Shown here: positions 11,511-20,292 of the stretch, in pieces | How positions within the stretch are numbered: the stretch's first letter is position 1 | Layout of the letters: every line of letters begins with the position of its first letter | Assembly (NCBI RefSeq): GCF_017357005.1 | Contig: NZ_CP071589.1 | Span: 1,736,001-1,800,000, forward strand | DNA from: Staphylococcus simiae | GTDB taxonomy: Bacteria; Bacillota; Bacilli; Staphylococcales; Staphylococcaceae | Direction of reading: 5' to 3' | DNA length: 64,000 nt | The notes under the pieces: generated by a model | Database searches by the model: none | The model's input: the letters and a program-made list of their open reading frames with translations, nothing else | What the model was told of the DNA's origin: nothing | Program-made: the position numbers and the translations under genes

Positions 11511-12806
11511 TCAATATCTTGCGTAAGCCGTCTCTGCGAGTTGGGTTAATGGTTCTAACCCCCACTTGTAGAGACGTTTTGTTGTAAGTGCACGATGAAC
11601 TTCATGCGTTGATGATAAGCGCCAGTATTTCTTTCTTGAATTGGCAATTTTCATTGCACTCTTATGGTCAAGTCCATACTTACGTAACATCTTATATTTG
11701 GTTTTTATTCTTTTCCATCTTTTGAGGATTAGTTGTCTAATGCGTCGGTTTAACCATGATTGTAACTTCGTTACAAAACCTGTAATAAATCCTTTACCAA
11801 AGTAATTTATCCACCCTCGTGTTACTTGATTAATTTCTGATATAATCTCTTTAAAGGTACCTGGTCTATTTCGTTTCGTTAGACGTCTTAAGGTGCGTTT
11901 TAAATTTCTTCTTGCTTCCATAGTCGGTCTGAAACGATAAGTGCCATTTACTTTGGTCATTAGACAACTCAAGAACTTTAAACGTGTGATAGAACCTACC
12001 TTGCTCTTTTCACTATTTACAATAAGTTTAAGGTCTTTTTCGATAAACTTTGTCACACTTTCCATGACACGTTGACCCGCTCGTTTTGTACGTACAAAGA
12101 TGACGAAGTCATCTGCATAACGAACAAAGCGATGACCACGTTTCTCCAATTCATTATCTAATTCGTGAAGATAAATATTACAAAGTAACGGGGAAATAAC
12201 ACCACCTTGCGGTGCACCTATTTCTCTACTTCGATAATTACCATTGAGGTCGATTGCACCAACCTGTAGGCTTCTACGAATAAATTTAGAAATGGCTTTA
12301 TCTTGAACATGTCGTTCAAATAGATACATTAATTTATCATGGTTCAACATATCAAAGCACTGTTTTAAATCACAATCAACTGCAACTAAGTAACCTTCTT
12401 CATAGTATGTTGCACATTCTTTAAGTGCAGTTCCTGTACTACGATTCGGTCTAAAGCCATGACTGTGTTTTGAGAAAGTACGGTCGATACTAGGTTCAAT
12501 GACTTGTTTAATGGCTTGTTGGATAACTCTGTCTCTTGCGACAGGGATTCCAAGCACGCGCTTTTTCCCATTTGATTTAGGTATTTCAACCTTTCTTACT
12601 GCTTGTGGCTTATACGTGCCATCAAGCAGTTTTTGTTTAATTTGTGGAAAGTATTTTGCGAAATGTGATGTTAATTCACTTACTCGCATGCCATCGATGC
12701 CAGGTGCACCGTTGTTTTTCTTCACTTTCTTAATTGCTTTTTGTATATTATTCTCTCTTACAACAAGCTCCATCATAGATGGAGACTCACGATACATTTC
12801 TTTCAT
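11511..12806 (-). CDS. ltrA: Group II intron reverse transcriptase/maturase (copy 1, intact)
   Basis: The 431-residue protein has RT fingers and palm from about residue 30 to 270, with the catalytic YADD at 230-233, GAPQGGVISPLL at 198-209, and a maturase (thumb, domain X) region around TFKEIISEINQVTRGWINYFG (near 320-340). There is no HNH endonuclease domain, as in group IIC enzymes. It should assist splicing and retromobility of its host RNA. The reading frame is complete, but the intron RNA is split upstream by the IS, so any expression would come from a different transcript. It differs from copy 2 at two visible residues over the shared part. The gene symbol is generic. Confidence 0.9.
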   Translation of the reverse strand: MKEMYRESPSMMELVVRENNIQKAIKKVKKNNGAPGIDGMRVSELTSHFAKYFPQIKQKLLDGTYKPQAVRKVEIPKSNGKKRVLGIPVARDRVIQQAIKQVIEPSIDRTFSKHSHGFRPNRSTGTALKECATYYEEGYLVAVDCDLKQCFDMLNHDKLMYLFERHVQDKAISKFIRRSLQVGAIDLNGNYRSREIGAPQGGVISPLLCNIYLHELDNELEKRGHRFVRYADDFVIFVRTKRAGQRVMESVTKFIEKDLKLIVNSEKSKVGSITRLKFLSCLMTKVNGTYRFRPTMEARRNLKRTLRRLTKRNRPGTFKEIISEINQVTRGWINYFGKGFITGFVTKLQSWLNRRIRQLILKRWKRIKTKYKMLRKYGLDHKSAMKIANSRKKYWRLSSTHEVHRALTTKRLYKWGLEPLTQLAETAYARY

Positions 12807-13083
12807 TTCACCTAAGATTTACTGTACGCACTCATATATCCTTTTTCGTTCCACTACTTATCTTTCTATGAGTTGCCAATCATTAATTGTATTCTGTACG
12901 TTGTAAATCTCTAACCTCCATTCTTTACTTTGTATGAATATTGTTCAGTCCTTCAGTATTTCTACCTACTATGACCTCTGCTGACTTCTCATCATTCGTT
13001 ATTACTACGATTTTTTTATCGCTGATGAGACCTCCCCGGGTAAGAGTAACCACTTTCCACTCATTCCACTGCATCATTTACTA

Positions 13084-13090
13084 TATAGAA
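13084..13090. repeat. Target-site duplication of IS copy 1 (left)
   Basis: TATAGAA here is repeated at 15282-15288 on the other side of the IS. The uninterrupted intron copy at about 30381-30396 has the sequence once (CTATATAGAACTCGGG), which proves the insertion. Confidence 0.9.
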
Positions 13091-13181
13091 TGGAAATGAT
13101 AATTTAATAATGTACACTTTTGACTGTTTAAGTATGTACAATCTGTAAAATTTAGAGATAATTTTATTGAGGTGAATAACA

Positions 13182-14468
13182 ATGAAATTATCTTTAGATA
13201 TAAATACAGATTATGAAGTTACAACTCTTTCAGATTTACCAAAATTAAAAATTGTTATGGAGAGCTTAAACATGAAAATTAATAAAAGTGAAATCGCAAG
13301 ACAAATGAATGTAGATCGAAGAACAATAGATAAATATTTAAATGGCTTTAAACCTTCGGTTAATCGAAAAAAACAATCTAAAATTGATCCCTATTATGAT
13401 TTAATAAAAGAATTGTTGTCTGAAGAATGTGAACAGAAATTCTTTTATAAACGCGTGTTATGGCAATACCTTAAAGATAATCATGGTCTAAATTGTGCGT
13501 ATTCCACATTTAGAACATATATAAGAAAACATGATTTATTCAATAATTATTTTAAAAAAAGACGACAAAAGTCAACGCCTGTTGGAACAACTAGATTTGA
13601 AACAAAACCAGGTTGCCAAGCTCAATTTGATTGGAAGGAAGATATAAGATTTAAAACGAAGGATCATCAAGAGGTATCTTTAAATATTGGTGTTTTACTC
13701 CTGTCATATTCACGCTTCAAAATTATGCAAGTTACGATGAGTAAATCATTAGATGTATTACTTAATTTAATGGTTCAAGCTTTTGAATCTATTGAAGGTG
13801 TTCCAGAGGAACTTGTTACAGATAATATGAAAACAGTGATGAGTCAACCTAGGACTGAAACGTTTAGTGGACAAGTTAATCCTAAATTCAAACAATTCGC
13901 TGATGATTTTAATTTTAAAGTGAAGCCGTGTATAGCTGGTCGTCCTAGAACGAAAGGTAAAGTTGAATCCATTATGAAAATATTAGATGAAATTCATGCC
14001 TATCAAGGACAATTATACTTACATGAAATTCCACAATTTATTGACGAATTAAATGATCGTTTGAATTACTCAGTGCATAATGGGACAGGAAAAATACCAA
14101 TTATTGAAGTAAAAAAAGAAAAGAGCTTCTTACAGCCATTACCCAATGTCCATGTAAGAAACTCATATAAAGTAGAACATAAATATTTGAAAGTCAATCG
14201 TTCGAATATGATTACATATCGCTCCAATCAGTACTCAGTTCCTGCTGAATACTATGGAAAAACGGTTGAAGTTCAAGTTTATGATCAACGTTTGTTTGTT
14301 TATTATAACACCAAATTAATCGTTGAGCATCCTATTACCCATCATAAATTAAATTATCAGCAACAACACTATTTAGAAACGCTAGCTGTCTCCTATGGAG
14401 ACCATGATGATATTAATCAGCTGGCCTTAGATAATTTAAAAACGATAGGAGAGATGTATGATGAATAA
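13182..14468 (+). CDS. istA: IS21-family transposase IstA
   Basis: The 428-residue DDE transposase starts with a helix-turn-helix region (SEIARQMNVDRRTIDKYLNG, about 36-57) and continues with an integrase-like core (QFDWKED, then VTDNMKT, then KGKVES with the last catalytic Glu). GAGGTGAATAACA precedes the ATG. It overlaps istB by 11 nt, the normal arrangement for coupled translation. It differs from copy 2 at one residue (Arg in KKRRQK versus Gly). It should be functional. Confidence 0.93.
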   Translation: MKLSLDINTDYEVTTLSDLPKLKIVMESLNMKINKSEIARQMNVDRRTIDKYLNGFKPSVNRKKQSKIDPYYDLIKELLSEECEQKFFYKRVLWQYLKDNHGLNCAYSTFRTYIRKHDLFNNYFKKRRQKSTPVGTTRFETKPGCQAQFDWKEDIRFKTKDHQEVSLNIGVLLLSYSRFKIMQVTMSKSLDVLLNLMVQAFESIEGVPEELVTDNMKTVMSQPRTETFSGQVNPKFKQFADDFNFKVKPCIAGRPRTKGKVESIMKILDEIHAYQGQLYLHEIPQFIDELNDRLNYSVHNGTGKIPIIEVKKEKSFLQPLPNVHVRNSYKVEHKYLKVNRSNMITYRSNQYSVPAEYYGKTVEVQVYDQRLFVYYNTKLIVEHPITHHKLNYQQQHYLETLAVSYGDHDDINQLALDNLKTIGEMYDE

Positions 14469-15225
14469 TATTACTAACTACCAACGTTTAAAAGATAATC
14501 TGTCATATCTAAAAATGAATCAAATGATTACTCATTTAGATGAAGTGATAGATTTTAGTATCACTAACGATTTATCATTTATTGATACTTTAATTAAATT
14601 GAGTGATTATGAAATCGCAGTTAAAGAAAAGAATATGATTGAATCAATGGTTAAGGTAGCAGCATTCCCTTTTAAAAAGGAACTGTGCGACTTTGACTTT
14701 TCATTCCAACCTAACGTCAATAAACAAGAAATCGTAGATTTTACTCATTTACGATTTATAGAAAACCATCAGAATATTGTCTTTTTAGGTCCAAGTGGTG
14801 TAGGTAAAACCCATTTAGCTACATCAATTGGTATGTCAGCAGCGAAAAAAAGAGTAAGTACGTATTTCATTAAATGTCATGATTTAATACAAAATTTGAA
14901 AAAATCTCAATTAGAGAATCGGTTAGAAAATAGACTCAAGCACTATAGTAAATATAAATTACTAATTATTGATGAAATAGGCTATTTACCTATTGATAGT
15001 GAAGATGCCAAACTCTTTTTCCAACTGATTGATTTAAGATATGAGAAGAAAAGTACCATTTTTACTACAAATATTAATTTCAATTTATGGAATGAAATAT
15101 TTGAAGACCCTAAAATAGCTAATGCCATTTTAGATCGCATATTACATCACTCAAATGTCATAAAAATAACTGGGAAGTCTTATCGGTTAAAAGACCATTT
15201 TGTGAAAGTTGAAAAGACAGAATGA
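14458..15225 (+). CDS. istB: IS21-family helper ATPase IstB
   Basis: DnaA/DnaC-like AAA+ ATPase that assists IstA in target choice and integration. Walker A GPSGVGKTH is near residue 109 and Walker B LLIIDEIGYL near 173. The length of 255 residues is typical. It overlaps the istA end (ATGATGAATAA) and is identical to the copy at 26894-27661 as far as the translations show. Confidence 0.93.
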   Translation: MMNNITNYQRLKDNLSYLKMNQMITHLDEVIDFSITNDLSFIDTLIKLSDYEIAVKEKNMIESMVKVAAFPFKKELCDFDFSFQPNVNKQEIVDFTHLRFIENHQNIVFLGPSGVGKTHLATSIGMSAAKKRVSTYFIKCHDLIQNLKKSQLENRLENRLKHYSKYKLLIIDEIGYLPIDSEDAKLFFQLIDLRYEKKSTIFTTNINFNLWNEIFEDPKIANAILDRILHHSNVIKITGKSYRLKDHFVKVEKTE

Positions 15226-15497
15226 CATTTTTGTACATTCTTAAACAATCATTTTTGTACATTCTTTTATTGACATTTACATATAGAACTCGGGTAGTAT
15301 CGGACTTTATCTTGTATTGCAGATTCATCCATTCCACATAGCCTTGTATGATATTTCTGTTCGTCAGTGCGAGTGTTTGCGTCCGACTTCCTTCAGATTC
15401 CATTTCACAATGGACACCCTTGTCTTTCGCTAACAGTTCCTACTACCAAGCCTGTAACGGACTTTCACCGTCTAGTAATTACCCATGCCGGGCGCAC

Positions 15498-15716
15498 AAT
15501 AATAGCACAAAGATGATTTTATTTTAAATCGTCTTTGTGCTTCTTTATGTTCAATACTCCATATTGTCTTTTCGTGTTCCCAGCGTGCTGTCCCAGCATT
15601 CCCCAACTCGCACTGTTTGTATAAACTGATTAATCATTTTATTTATGTTAGGACCCCGGACTTCGGCTAGTACTGCTCCCTCGGGGGTCTTCACTACAAT
15701 GCTTGGTTTTAACGAA
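15498..15716. repeat. Dispersed intergenic repeat beside intron copy 1
   Basis: From AATAGCACAAAGATGATTT the sequence closely follows 41628-41770: a hairpin (GCACAAAGA.../...TCTTTGTGC), then TTCTTTATGTTCAATACTCC, a GTTCCCAG-GTGCTGTC block, and a CACTGCTCCCTCGGG-like block. This repeat type recurs in staphylococcal intergenic DNA. It provides the hairpin directly upstream of the intron insertion site (minus-strand sense). No coding frame. Confidence 0.7.
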
Positions 15717-15719
15717 ATT

Positions 15720-15758
15720 GACAATTTCTATCAACTTTCAATAGAAATTGTCTTTTTT
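15720..15758 (+). terminator. Hairpin with T-run
   Basis: GACAATTTCTAT and ATAGAAATTGTC pair across a 9-nt loop and are followed by TTTTTT on the plus strand. A very similar hairpin is at 32787-32832, so this is also a dispersed hairpin family. Confidence 0.55.
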
Positions 15759-15830
15759 ACTAAAAACTAGAACCTACTGTCTAAGACTCTTCTTAGTTTA
15801 ATCAAATCATTAAATTCCGGTAATATACGC

Positions 15831-16364
15831 TTATTTACTCCATATATTTAAATGTTGTTCTTTAGCTTTTTCTTGAGCTTTAATGAATACATTACGATAC
15901 TTGCCATTAGGTGCAAAATATTTTTCTCTTGCTAATCCTTTTTCAACTAATTCTTTATTATACATATGGTCTTTATCTAACCAGACATATGCTAATGTTC
16001 TACCATAGCGATCTTCTTTTTCTTTATCATATTCTAAATAAACATCTTTGTTCGTTAACGTTTTTTTACTATAGTTAGAAGCTTCTTTTCCAAAAGGTTG
16101 GACAGGTGTATTGGGTTTGACTGTTTCTGGAGTATCCACCCCTGTTAGTCTAACTTTTATTTGTTGACCATTTCTTGTAGCTACAAATGTATCTCCATCA
16201 ACTACTCGAGTAATATGTACTTTATCTTTATCTTTCAAATCACCTGATTGAACAGAGTCATTCCCATTATTAAATGGACCTGAATGATTAATAAATTGAA
16301 AAGCTAAAACACCCACAACAATTAATGCCACAACTATTGTAGTGATTGACTTATTAGATTTCAC
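15831..16364 (-). CDS. nucI: Membrane-anchored thermonuclease (staphylococcal nuclease family)
   Basis: Calcium-dependent phosphodiesterase that degrades DNA and RNA. An N-terminal membrane segment (about 6-25) without an obvious signal-peptidase site suggests surface anchoring, as for the second S. aureus nuclease. The catalytic set of micrococcal nuclease is present: Arg72 and Glu80 in RLTGVDTPE, Arg122 in DRYGR, and calcium ligands Asp56 (VVDGDT) and Asp77. Length 177. It sits beside a two-component/ABC cluster, the same neighbourhood as in S. aureus, which supports the assignment as Nuc2/NucI rather than secreted Nuc. Confidence 0.88.
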   Translation of the reverse strand: MKSNKSITTIVVALIVVGVLAFQFINHSGPFNNGNDSVQSGDLKDKDKVHITRVVDGDTFVATRNGQQIKVRLTGVDTPETVKPNTPVQPFGKEASNYSKKTLTNKDVYLEYDKEKEDRYGRTLAYVWLDKDHMYNKELVEKGLAREKYFAPNGKYRNVFIKAQEKAKEQHLNIWSK

Positions 16365-16501
16365 TATTACACCTACTTTTACTATTTTTGTACCGACTAA
16401 TCATATATAAGTTATACAACTACGTCAATAGTCATATTTATTTTCTTTCCTTTTAAATCTTATGAACCATGCTATAATATAATAGTTAAGGAGTGAATTA
16501 A

Positions 16502-16693
16502 ATGAATATCAATAATGAGAATATGGTCACATTGATTGCTGTAATCATTGCAGTAATTATTGGTATCATTCTCCAAATAGTTTTTAAATTACCTTTAATC
16601 GTTTCTGCTGTACTATCAATTTTCTTAGGTATTTTAGTCGGCTTCATAGTATATATTATTATCACTATTGTTAATAAAAGACGACATAAATAA
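16502..16693 (+). CDS. Small membrane protein of unknown function
   Basis: A 63-residue protein with two hydrophobic helices (about 8-28 and 31-57) and a basic C-terminal tail (NKRRHK). AAGGAG lies 8 nt before the ATG and a TATAAT box lies at about 16475. It is divergent from the nuclease gene. I do not recognise the family; the strong start signals and terminator support it as a real gene. Confidence 0.7.
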   Translation: MNINNENMVTLIAVIIAVIIGIILQIVFKLPLIVSAVLSIFLGILVGFIVYIIITIVNKRRHK

Positions 16694-16705
16694 ACCAGTA
16701 ATATG

Positions 16706-16767
16706 AATAAAGCTTGCTATAAAATAACATGATATAATGTTAACTTTATAGCAAGCTTTATTTTTTT
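16706..16767. terminator. Bidirectional terminator between small membrane gene and response regulator
   Basis: AATAAAGCTTGCTATAAA and TTTATAGCAAGCTTTATT form a long stem with T-runs on both strands, between convergent genes. Confidence 0.85.
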
Positions 16768-16823
16768 GAGTTTTACTGAATTAGCATGCAAATCTTGATA
16801 CAAATAAATAGCAAGACCGACAG

Positions 16824-17426
16824 CTACAGCCAACCTTTGTCTAGTGCTTTTTTCCATGCATCAAATCTATTTTCAGCAAATAATTTATCTATAATTGTTG
16901 ACGTATAATTGCGGACAGTACCATCACTTAGAAATAAGTTATCTGCTATTTCTTTACTACTTAACCCATTCCCTATTTCCCTTAAGACTACTTGTTCTTT
17001 ATGAGTTAATGGATTTGACTCAGTAAATAATGAAGTCATTAAACTAGAACTATACTCTTTTTCACCTTTCATTACTTTATGTATCGTTTGCACTAAATCA
17101 TCTACAGATCTTTCTTTTAACACGTAGGCATCAACGTCATTAGCAACAGCTTTTTCAAAGTATCCACTGCGTTTAAAGGTTGTAACAATAATGATTCTCG
17201 TATTAATTTGATGCTCTCTAACAAACGATAAAACCTCGAGCCCTGTCATTCCAGGCATCTCTATATCCAATATTGCTACATCAGGTTGCAATTGTGCAAT
17301 TTTTTCCAAAGCAACACTACCGTTATCTACATCTGCTACTATGTCTATATTATCATGGAGATTAATAAGTTGAACCATCGCTTGTCTAAGCATGTTTTGA
17401 TCTTCAGCAATAATGATAGAAGTCAT
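16824..17426 (-). CDS. NarL/LuxR-family response regulator
   Basis: Two-domain transcription regulator. The receiver domain has the phospho-acceptor Asp54 (ILDIEMPGMTG) and the acidic pocket AEDQ at 7-10. The LuxR-type helix-turn-helix is near 135-185 (GLSSKEIADNLFLSDGTVRN). Its start overlaps the kinase stop by 4 nt (ATGA). With the kinase and ABC transporter genes it forms a DesKR/LiaRS-like arrangement; the likely target is the adjacent transporter (inference). The signal is unknown. Confidence 0.9.
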   Translation of the reverse strand: MTSIIIAEDQNMLRQAMVQLINLHDNIDIVADVDNGSVALEKIAQLQPDVAILDIEMPGMTGLEVLSFVREHQINTRIIIVTTFKRSGYFEKAVANDVDAYVLKERSVDDLVQTIHKVMKGEKEYSSSLMTSLFTESNPLTHKEQVVLREIGNGLSSKEIADNLFLSDGTVRNYTSTIIDKLFAENRFDAWKKALDKGWL

Positions 17427-18520
17427 GCGACCCCTCCTAATGGTATGGAAATTGTTAATTGTGTACCTTGTACATTATCAATATGTAACTTTCCTTCAAG
17501 TTGTTCTACCCGTTGATAAATACTTGTTAACTCTGTTGGCTCAACATCACCATTTATACCTTGTCCATTATCTTGAATTGTAAATATGAGCATTGTATTA
17601 CGTTGAATTAATGAACCATAAACGTTATTAGCACCAGAATGCTTTATCACATTATTTATTGCTTCTCGTAAAATCATAGATAAAATGGATTGTTTTGTAG
17701 GATTTAAAGCATTAGCAAGCTGACCATGTTCAAAGAAAAATTGTATACCTGTATCCTGTAATATCTTTTCAACTGCTACAATTTCATCTTCAAATGATTG
17801 ATATTTTAAATTACTAATGATTTCCCTAACTTTCATAAGTGAATCTTTAGACAAATCATTTATTGCCAATAATTCGACTTTAGTAGCCTCTATATTTGAA
17901 TCTGCGAGTTTATATGCAAGTTCTGACTTTAATGACAGACTAGCAAATACATGTCCTAAGGTATCATGTAAATCTTGTCCAATACGATGACGTTCTTGTT
18001 CAGCAATCAATACATTAATATATTCATTCTTTTGTTCAATTTCAGATTTAAGTTGACGCTCTGCTACAACTTTGAAATTACCAAGCATAATTAATGTAAT
18101 AACAACATAAAATATTAACATCGAGATAATCATATTTGAATCAAATAGATATGTAATGGTCAAACAAATTACCATTGTAGTTACACACATCATAAATTCT
18201 TTAGATTTCACTGTGACTTTCAAAGTAAATGGTAATGCAAAAGCACTAAAAAAGAAAAATAAGCTAATCATTGGTTGAAAACTATAGACAAAGTAAATAA
18301 TCGCCAAATAATGTATCACTAACATATTAAATAAAATGTTTTGACTCAAATTTTTATAAAAGATGACAAGTAACACGTAAGATACTGTAAATATTAAAAC
18401 AATACAAACATATAACCACTTAGGTCCCCTAATTGTACTAACAAAAATACCAATAAATGGAAAAAATAAATATATTAACGATGATAATTCACCGAGTGAT
18501 ACCTTTACTTTCTGTTGCAT
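17423..18520 (-). CDS. Sensor histidine kinase, HisKA_3 (NarL-partner) type
   Basis: The first 150 residues hold about five or six membrane helices with little extracellular loop, as in DesK-like intramembrane-sensing kinases. The dimerisation motif RHRIGQDLHDTLGH places the phospho-histidine at residue 185. The ATPase domain follows (about 270-362), with REAINNVIKHSGA (N box) and QDNGQGI (G box). It overlaps the regulator gene by 4 nt and lies 5 nt after the ABC permease gene, so all four genes form one operon. Confidence 0.9.
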   Translation of the reverse strand: MQQKVKVSLGELSSLIYLFFPFIGIFVSTIRGPKWLYVCIVLIFTVSYVLLVIFYKNLSQNILFNMLVIHYLAIIYFVYSFQPMISLFFFFSAFALPFTLKVTVKSKEFMMCVTTMVICLTITYLFDSNMIISMLIFYVVITLIMLGNFKVVAERQLKSEIEQKNEYINVLIAEQERHRIGQDLHDTLGHVFASLSLKSELAYKLADSNIEATKVELLAINDLSKDSLMKVREIISNLKYQSFEDEIVAVEKILQDTGIQFFFEHGQLANALNPTKQSILSMILREAINNVIKHSGANNVYGSLIQRNTMLIFTIQDNGQGINGDVEPTELTSIYQRVEQLEGKLHIDNVQGTQLTISIPLGGVA

Positions 18521-18525
18521 TTTAA

Positions 18526-19257
18526 TTACACCACACTTTTTCGTTTATTTATAAAATAAGTTATCATTATAAAAATAACACTATTTAATATTAGTATAGC
18601 AAACGATTGAAATTGAAAGCCTTCATTATTTGTTACACTTATACCTAATTGCTTTAAATGATATGAAGGTAAGCTTTTTCCTATGTGCTGTAACCATTGT
18701 GGAAATGTATTGATTGGAAACCATAAACCACCAAGTACTGCGAGACCAATAGTTAAAATATTGCTTATAGCATTCACTTTTTGACTATCTTTAAACTGTG
18801 CAAAGATTAAACCTAATGATAAGAAGCTACTACCACCTAGCCATAATAGAAAACCAGATAATAACCACTTAGCCATTGTCATATTTACATCTTTATAAAA
18901 ATGAGCTACTAAGAATAATATGACAATGGCTAACAAATATAGAATCGTTGTTTTTATCATTTTAGCTGTATAATAATTAAAACTATTAAAGGTGGTAGAC
19001 ATTAATTTTTTATACCAACCATTATTTTGCTCTTCAATTAAATCTAAAGGAAATGTCATCAAACTAAAACTAATTAAGCTATAAACTGTCATACTATACA
19101 TATAATCTTTATAAAAATGTTGTTGAACAGCTTTTGGTAAATCTAAAATACTTGTAAACAAAATATAAAAGAATACTGGAAAGATAATTGATAACATTAA
19201 AGTCAATTTTTTACGAAACATAATTTTAATTTCATATAAAAGATAACTTAATAGCAT
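18526..19257 (-). CDS. ABC-2 type transporter permease
   Basis: A 243-residue integral membrane protein with about six helices, including a C-terminal one that ends in KRKSVV. Architecture and length fit ABC-2 permeases that pair with a separate ATPase for export of lipids, peptides or drugs. It overlaps the ATPase gene by 10 nt. The substrate is unknown; the neighbouring DesK-like kinase hints at membrane or antibiotic stress (inference). Confidence 0.85.
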   Translation of the reverse strand: MLLSYLLYEIKIMFRKKLTLMLSIIFPVFFYILFTSILDLPKAVQQHFYKDYMYSMTVYSLISFSLMTFPLDLIEEQNNGWYKKLMSTTFNSFNYYTAKMIKTTILYLLAIVILFLVAHFYKDVNMTMAKWLLSGFLLWLGGSSFLSLGLIFAQFKDSQKVNAISNILTIGLAVLGGLWFPINTFPQWLQHIGKSLPSYHLKQLGISVTNNEGFQFQSFAILILNSVIFIMITYFINKRKSVV

Positions 19258-20126
19258 GATTGATCACTTACGTCATTATTGTTTTCATGAAATAAAGCTT
19301 CTAATAATGATGTTTTAGTAATTTCAATATCATTTAAATTAACCTGTGCAGATTTCAATATAGATAAGACTTTATCAACATGAGACGTCGTAATAATAAG
19401 ACGATTTGTATTATCTCTAGTTAATTGATATAAATCAGAATGATTTAGTTTAAGATTATAGCTTGATGGTATTTTAATCAAAGATTGATGATGTTCTTTG
19501 ATTGTTTGTGGTGAATCATAAAAATGAATATGTCCATGATCTAAAAATATGACTTTATCAGCCATTCTCTCAACTTCTTCAATATAATGTGACGTATAAA
19601 AAATTGTTTTATTTTGTTGTTTTAATCGTTTAATGATTGACCAAAAATGTTCACGACTTTCTATATCCATCCCTGAGGTAGGCTCATCTAAAATCAATAA
19701 CTGTGGTAGACCAACTAATGTTAATACAAAATCAAGTATACGTTGTTGGCCACCAGATAAATTTATAGCATATTGATTTAATATTTGGTCATCAAATTTT
19801 GTTAGTTCCACAAATTTATTATATGTCATCGTTTCGTTATAAAATGATTGATATAAATGAAATAATTCTTTAACTTTAACAGATTTCGGAAAACTAGAAT
19901 ATTGATACATCACTCCTCTATTAGCACTTATTAATAAGTTTTCATAGTCAGTTATATCTCCTTTACTAGTTTTAATGTTACCTATTAATAAATCTATTAG
20001 CGTTGACTTTCCTGCACCATTTTTTCCTATTAAAGCCGTACATTGTCCTTGTTCAATATTAAAATTCAAATCTTTAACTACATCATTATTATTGAAAGTT
20101 TTAGTTAAATTGTTGATGGTTATCAT
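19248..20126 (-). CDS. ABC transporter ATP-binding protein
   Basis: Nucleotide-binding subunit for the neighbouring permease. It has Walker A GKNGAGKST (about 34-42), the signature LSGGQQR, Walker B LLILDEPTSG and the H-loop TSHY. The C-terminal 80 residues form an accessory domain. The frame opens with GTG at 20135, but AGGTAG is too near that codon, so I place the start at the ATG at 20126 (MITINNLTKTF). First gene of the four-gene operon. Confidence 0.9.
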   Translation of the reverse strand: MITINNLTKTFNNNDVVKDLNFNIEQGQCTALIGKNGAGKSTLIDLLIGNIKTSKGDITDYENLLISANRGVMYQYSSFPKSVKVKELFHLYQSFYNETMTYNKFVELTKFDDQILNQYAINLSGGQQRILDFVLTLVGLPQLLILDEPTSGMDIESREHFWSIIKRLKQQNKTIFYTSHYIEEVERMADKVIFLDHGHIHFYDSPQTIKEHHQSLIKIPSSYNLKLNHSDLYQLTRDNTNRLIITTSHVDKVLSILKSAQVNLNDIEITKTSLLEALFHENNNDVSDQSCY

Positions 20127-20253
20127 TGTTTTCACTACCTTTTTCGTTATAAATCAACTTTAACTGATTTTAATAATGTGTATTAGTATCAATTGTCATG
20201 AAATAAATATGACATTTGTCATTTTAGTTTACATAATATTATTATAGACAAGA

Positions 20254-20287
20254 AAAACGTCCCACATCATTACAGTGTGAGACGTTT
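20254..20287 (-). terminator. Terminator after cls
   Basis: AAACGTCTCACAC and GTGGGACGTTT pair on the minus strand and TTTTTC follows. It lies within 40 nt of the cls stop. Confidence 0.8.
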
Positions 20288-20292
20288 ACTTT

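Larger units (their letters stand above)
13091..15281 (+). mobile_element. IS21-family insertion sequence, copy 1 (2,191 bp)
   Basis: The ends are TGGAAATG... and ...CATTTACA; the inverted right end reads TGTAAATGTCAAT, matching the left end imperfectly. Both ends carry repeated TGTACA-containing sub-repeats (for example 13111-13140 and 15233-15262), the multiple terminal repeats typical of IS21. It encodes istA and istB in the usual overlapping order. A 7-bp duplication TATAGAA flanks it. Copy 2 at 26838-29028 has the same length. Confidence 0.93.
11435..15497 (-). mobile_element. Group II intron copy 1, interrupted by an IS21-family element
   Basis: On the minus strand the intron begins GTGCGCCCGGCATGGGT at 15497 and ends CTACTCGAT at 11435. 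It is 1,865 nt once the IS (2,191 nt) and its 7-nt target duplication are removed, the same as copy 2. The 3' end shows a domain V-like hairpin (GAGTACGGAACCGTACGCTC, about 11474-11500) and a domain VI stem (GGATAATC/GGTTATCC). It encodes a reverse transcriptase without an endonuclease domain. It sits immediately after a hairpin plus TATTATT, the habit of bacterial class C (group IIC) introns. The IS lies 209 nt from the 5' end, in ribozyme domain I, so self-splicing should be lost. Confidence 0.88.

Noticed and set aside
12386..12906. Frames on both strands inside and beyond the intron reverse transcriptase gene
   Set aside because: They are shadow frames of the RT gene; the same frames recur in copy 2 only because the DNA is duplicated.
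15158..15403. Minus-strand frame of 81 codons (MESEGSRTQTLALTNRN...)
   Set aside because: It lies across the 5' end of the group II intron and the IS end; the frame is chance coding in ribozyme and IS sequence.
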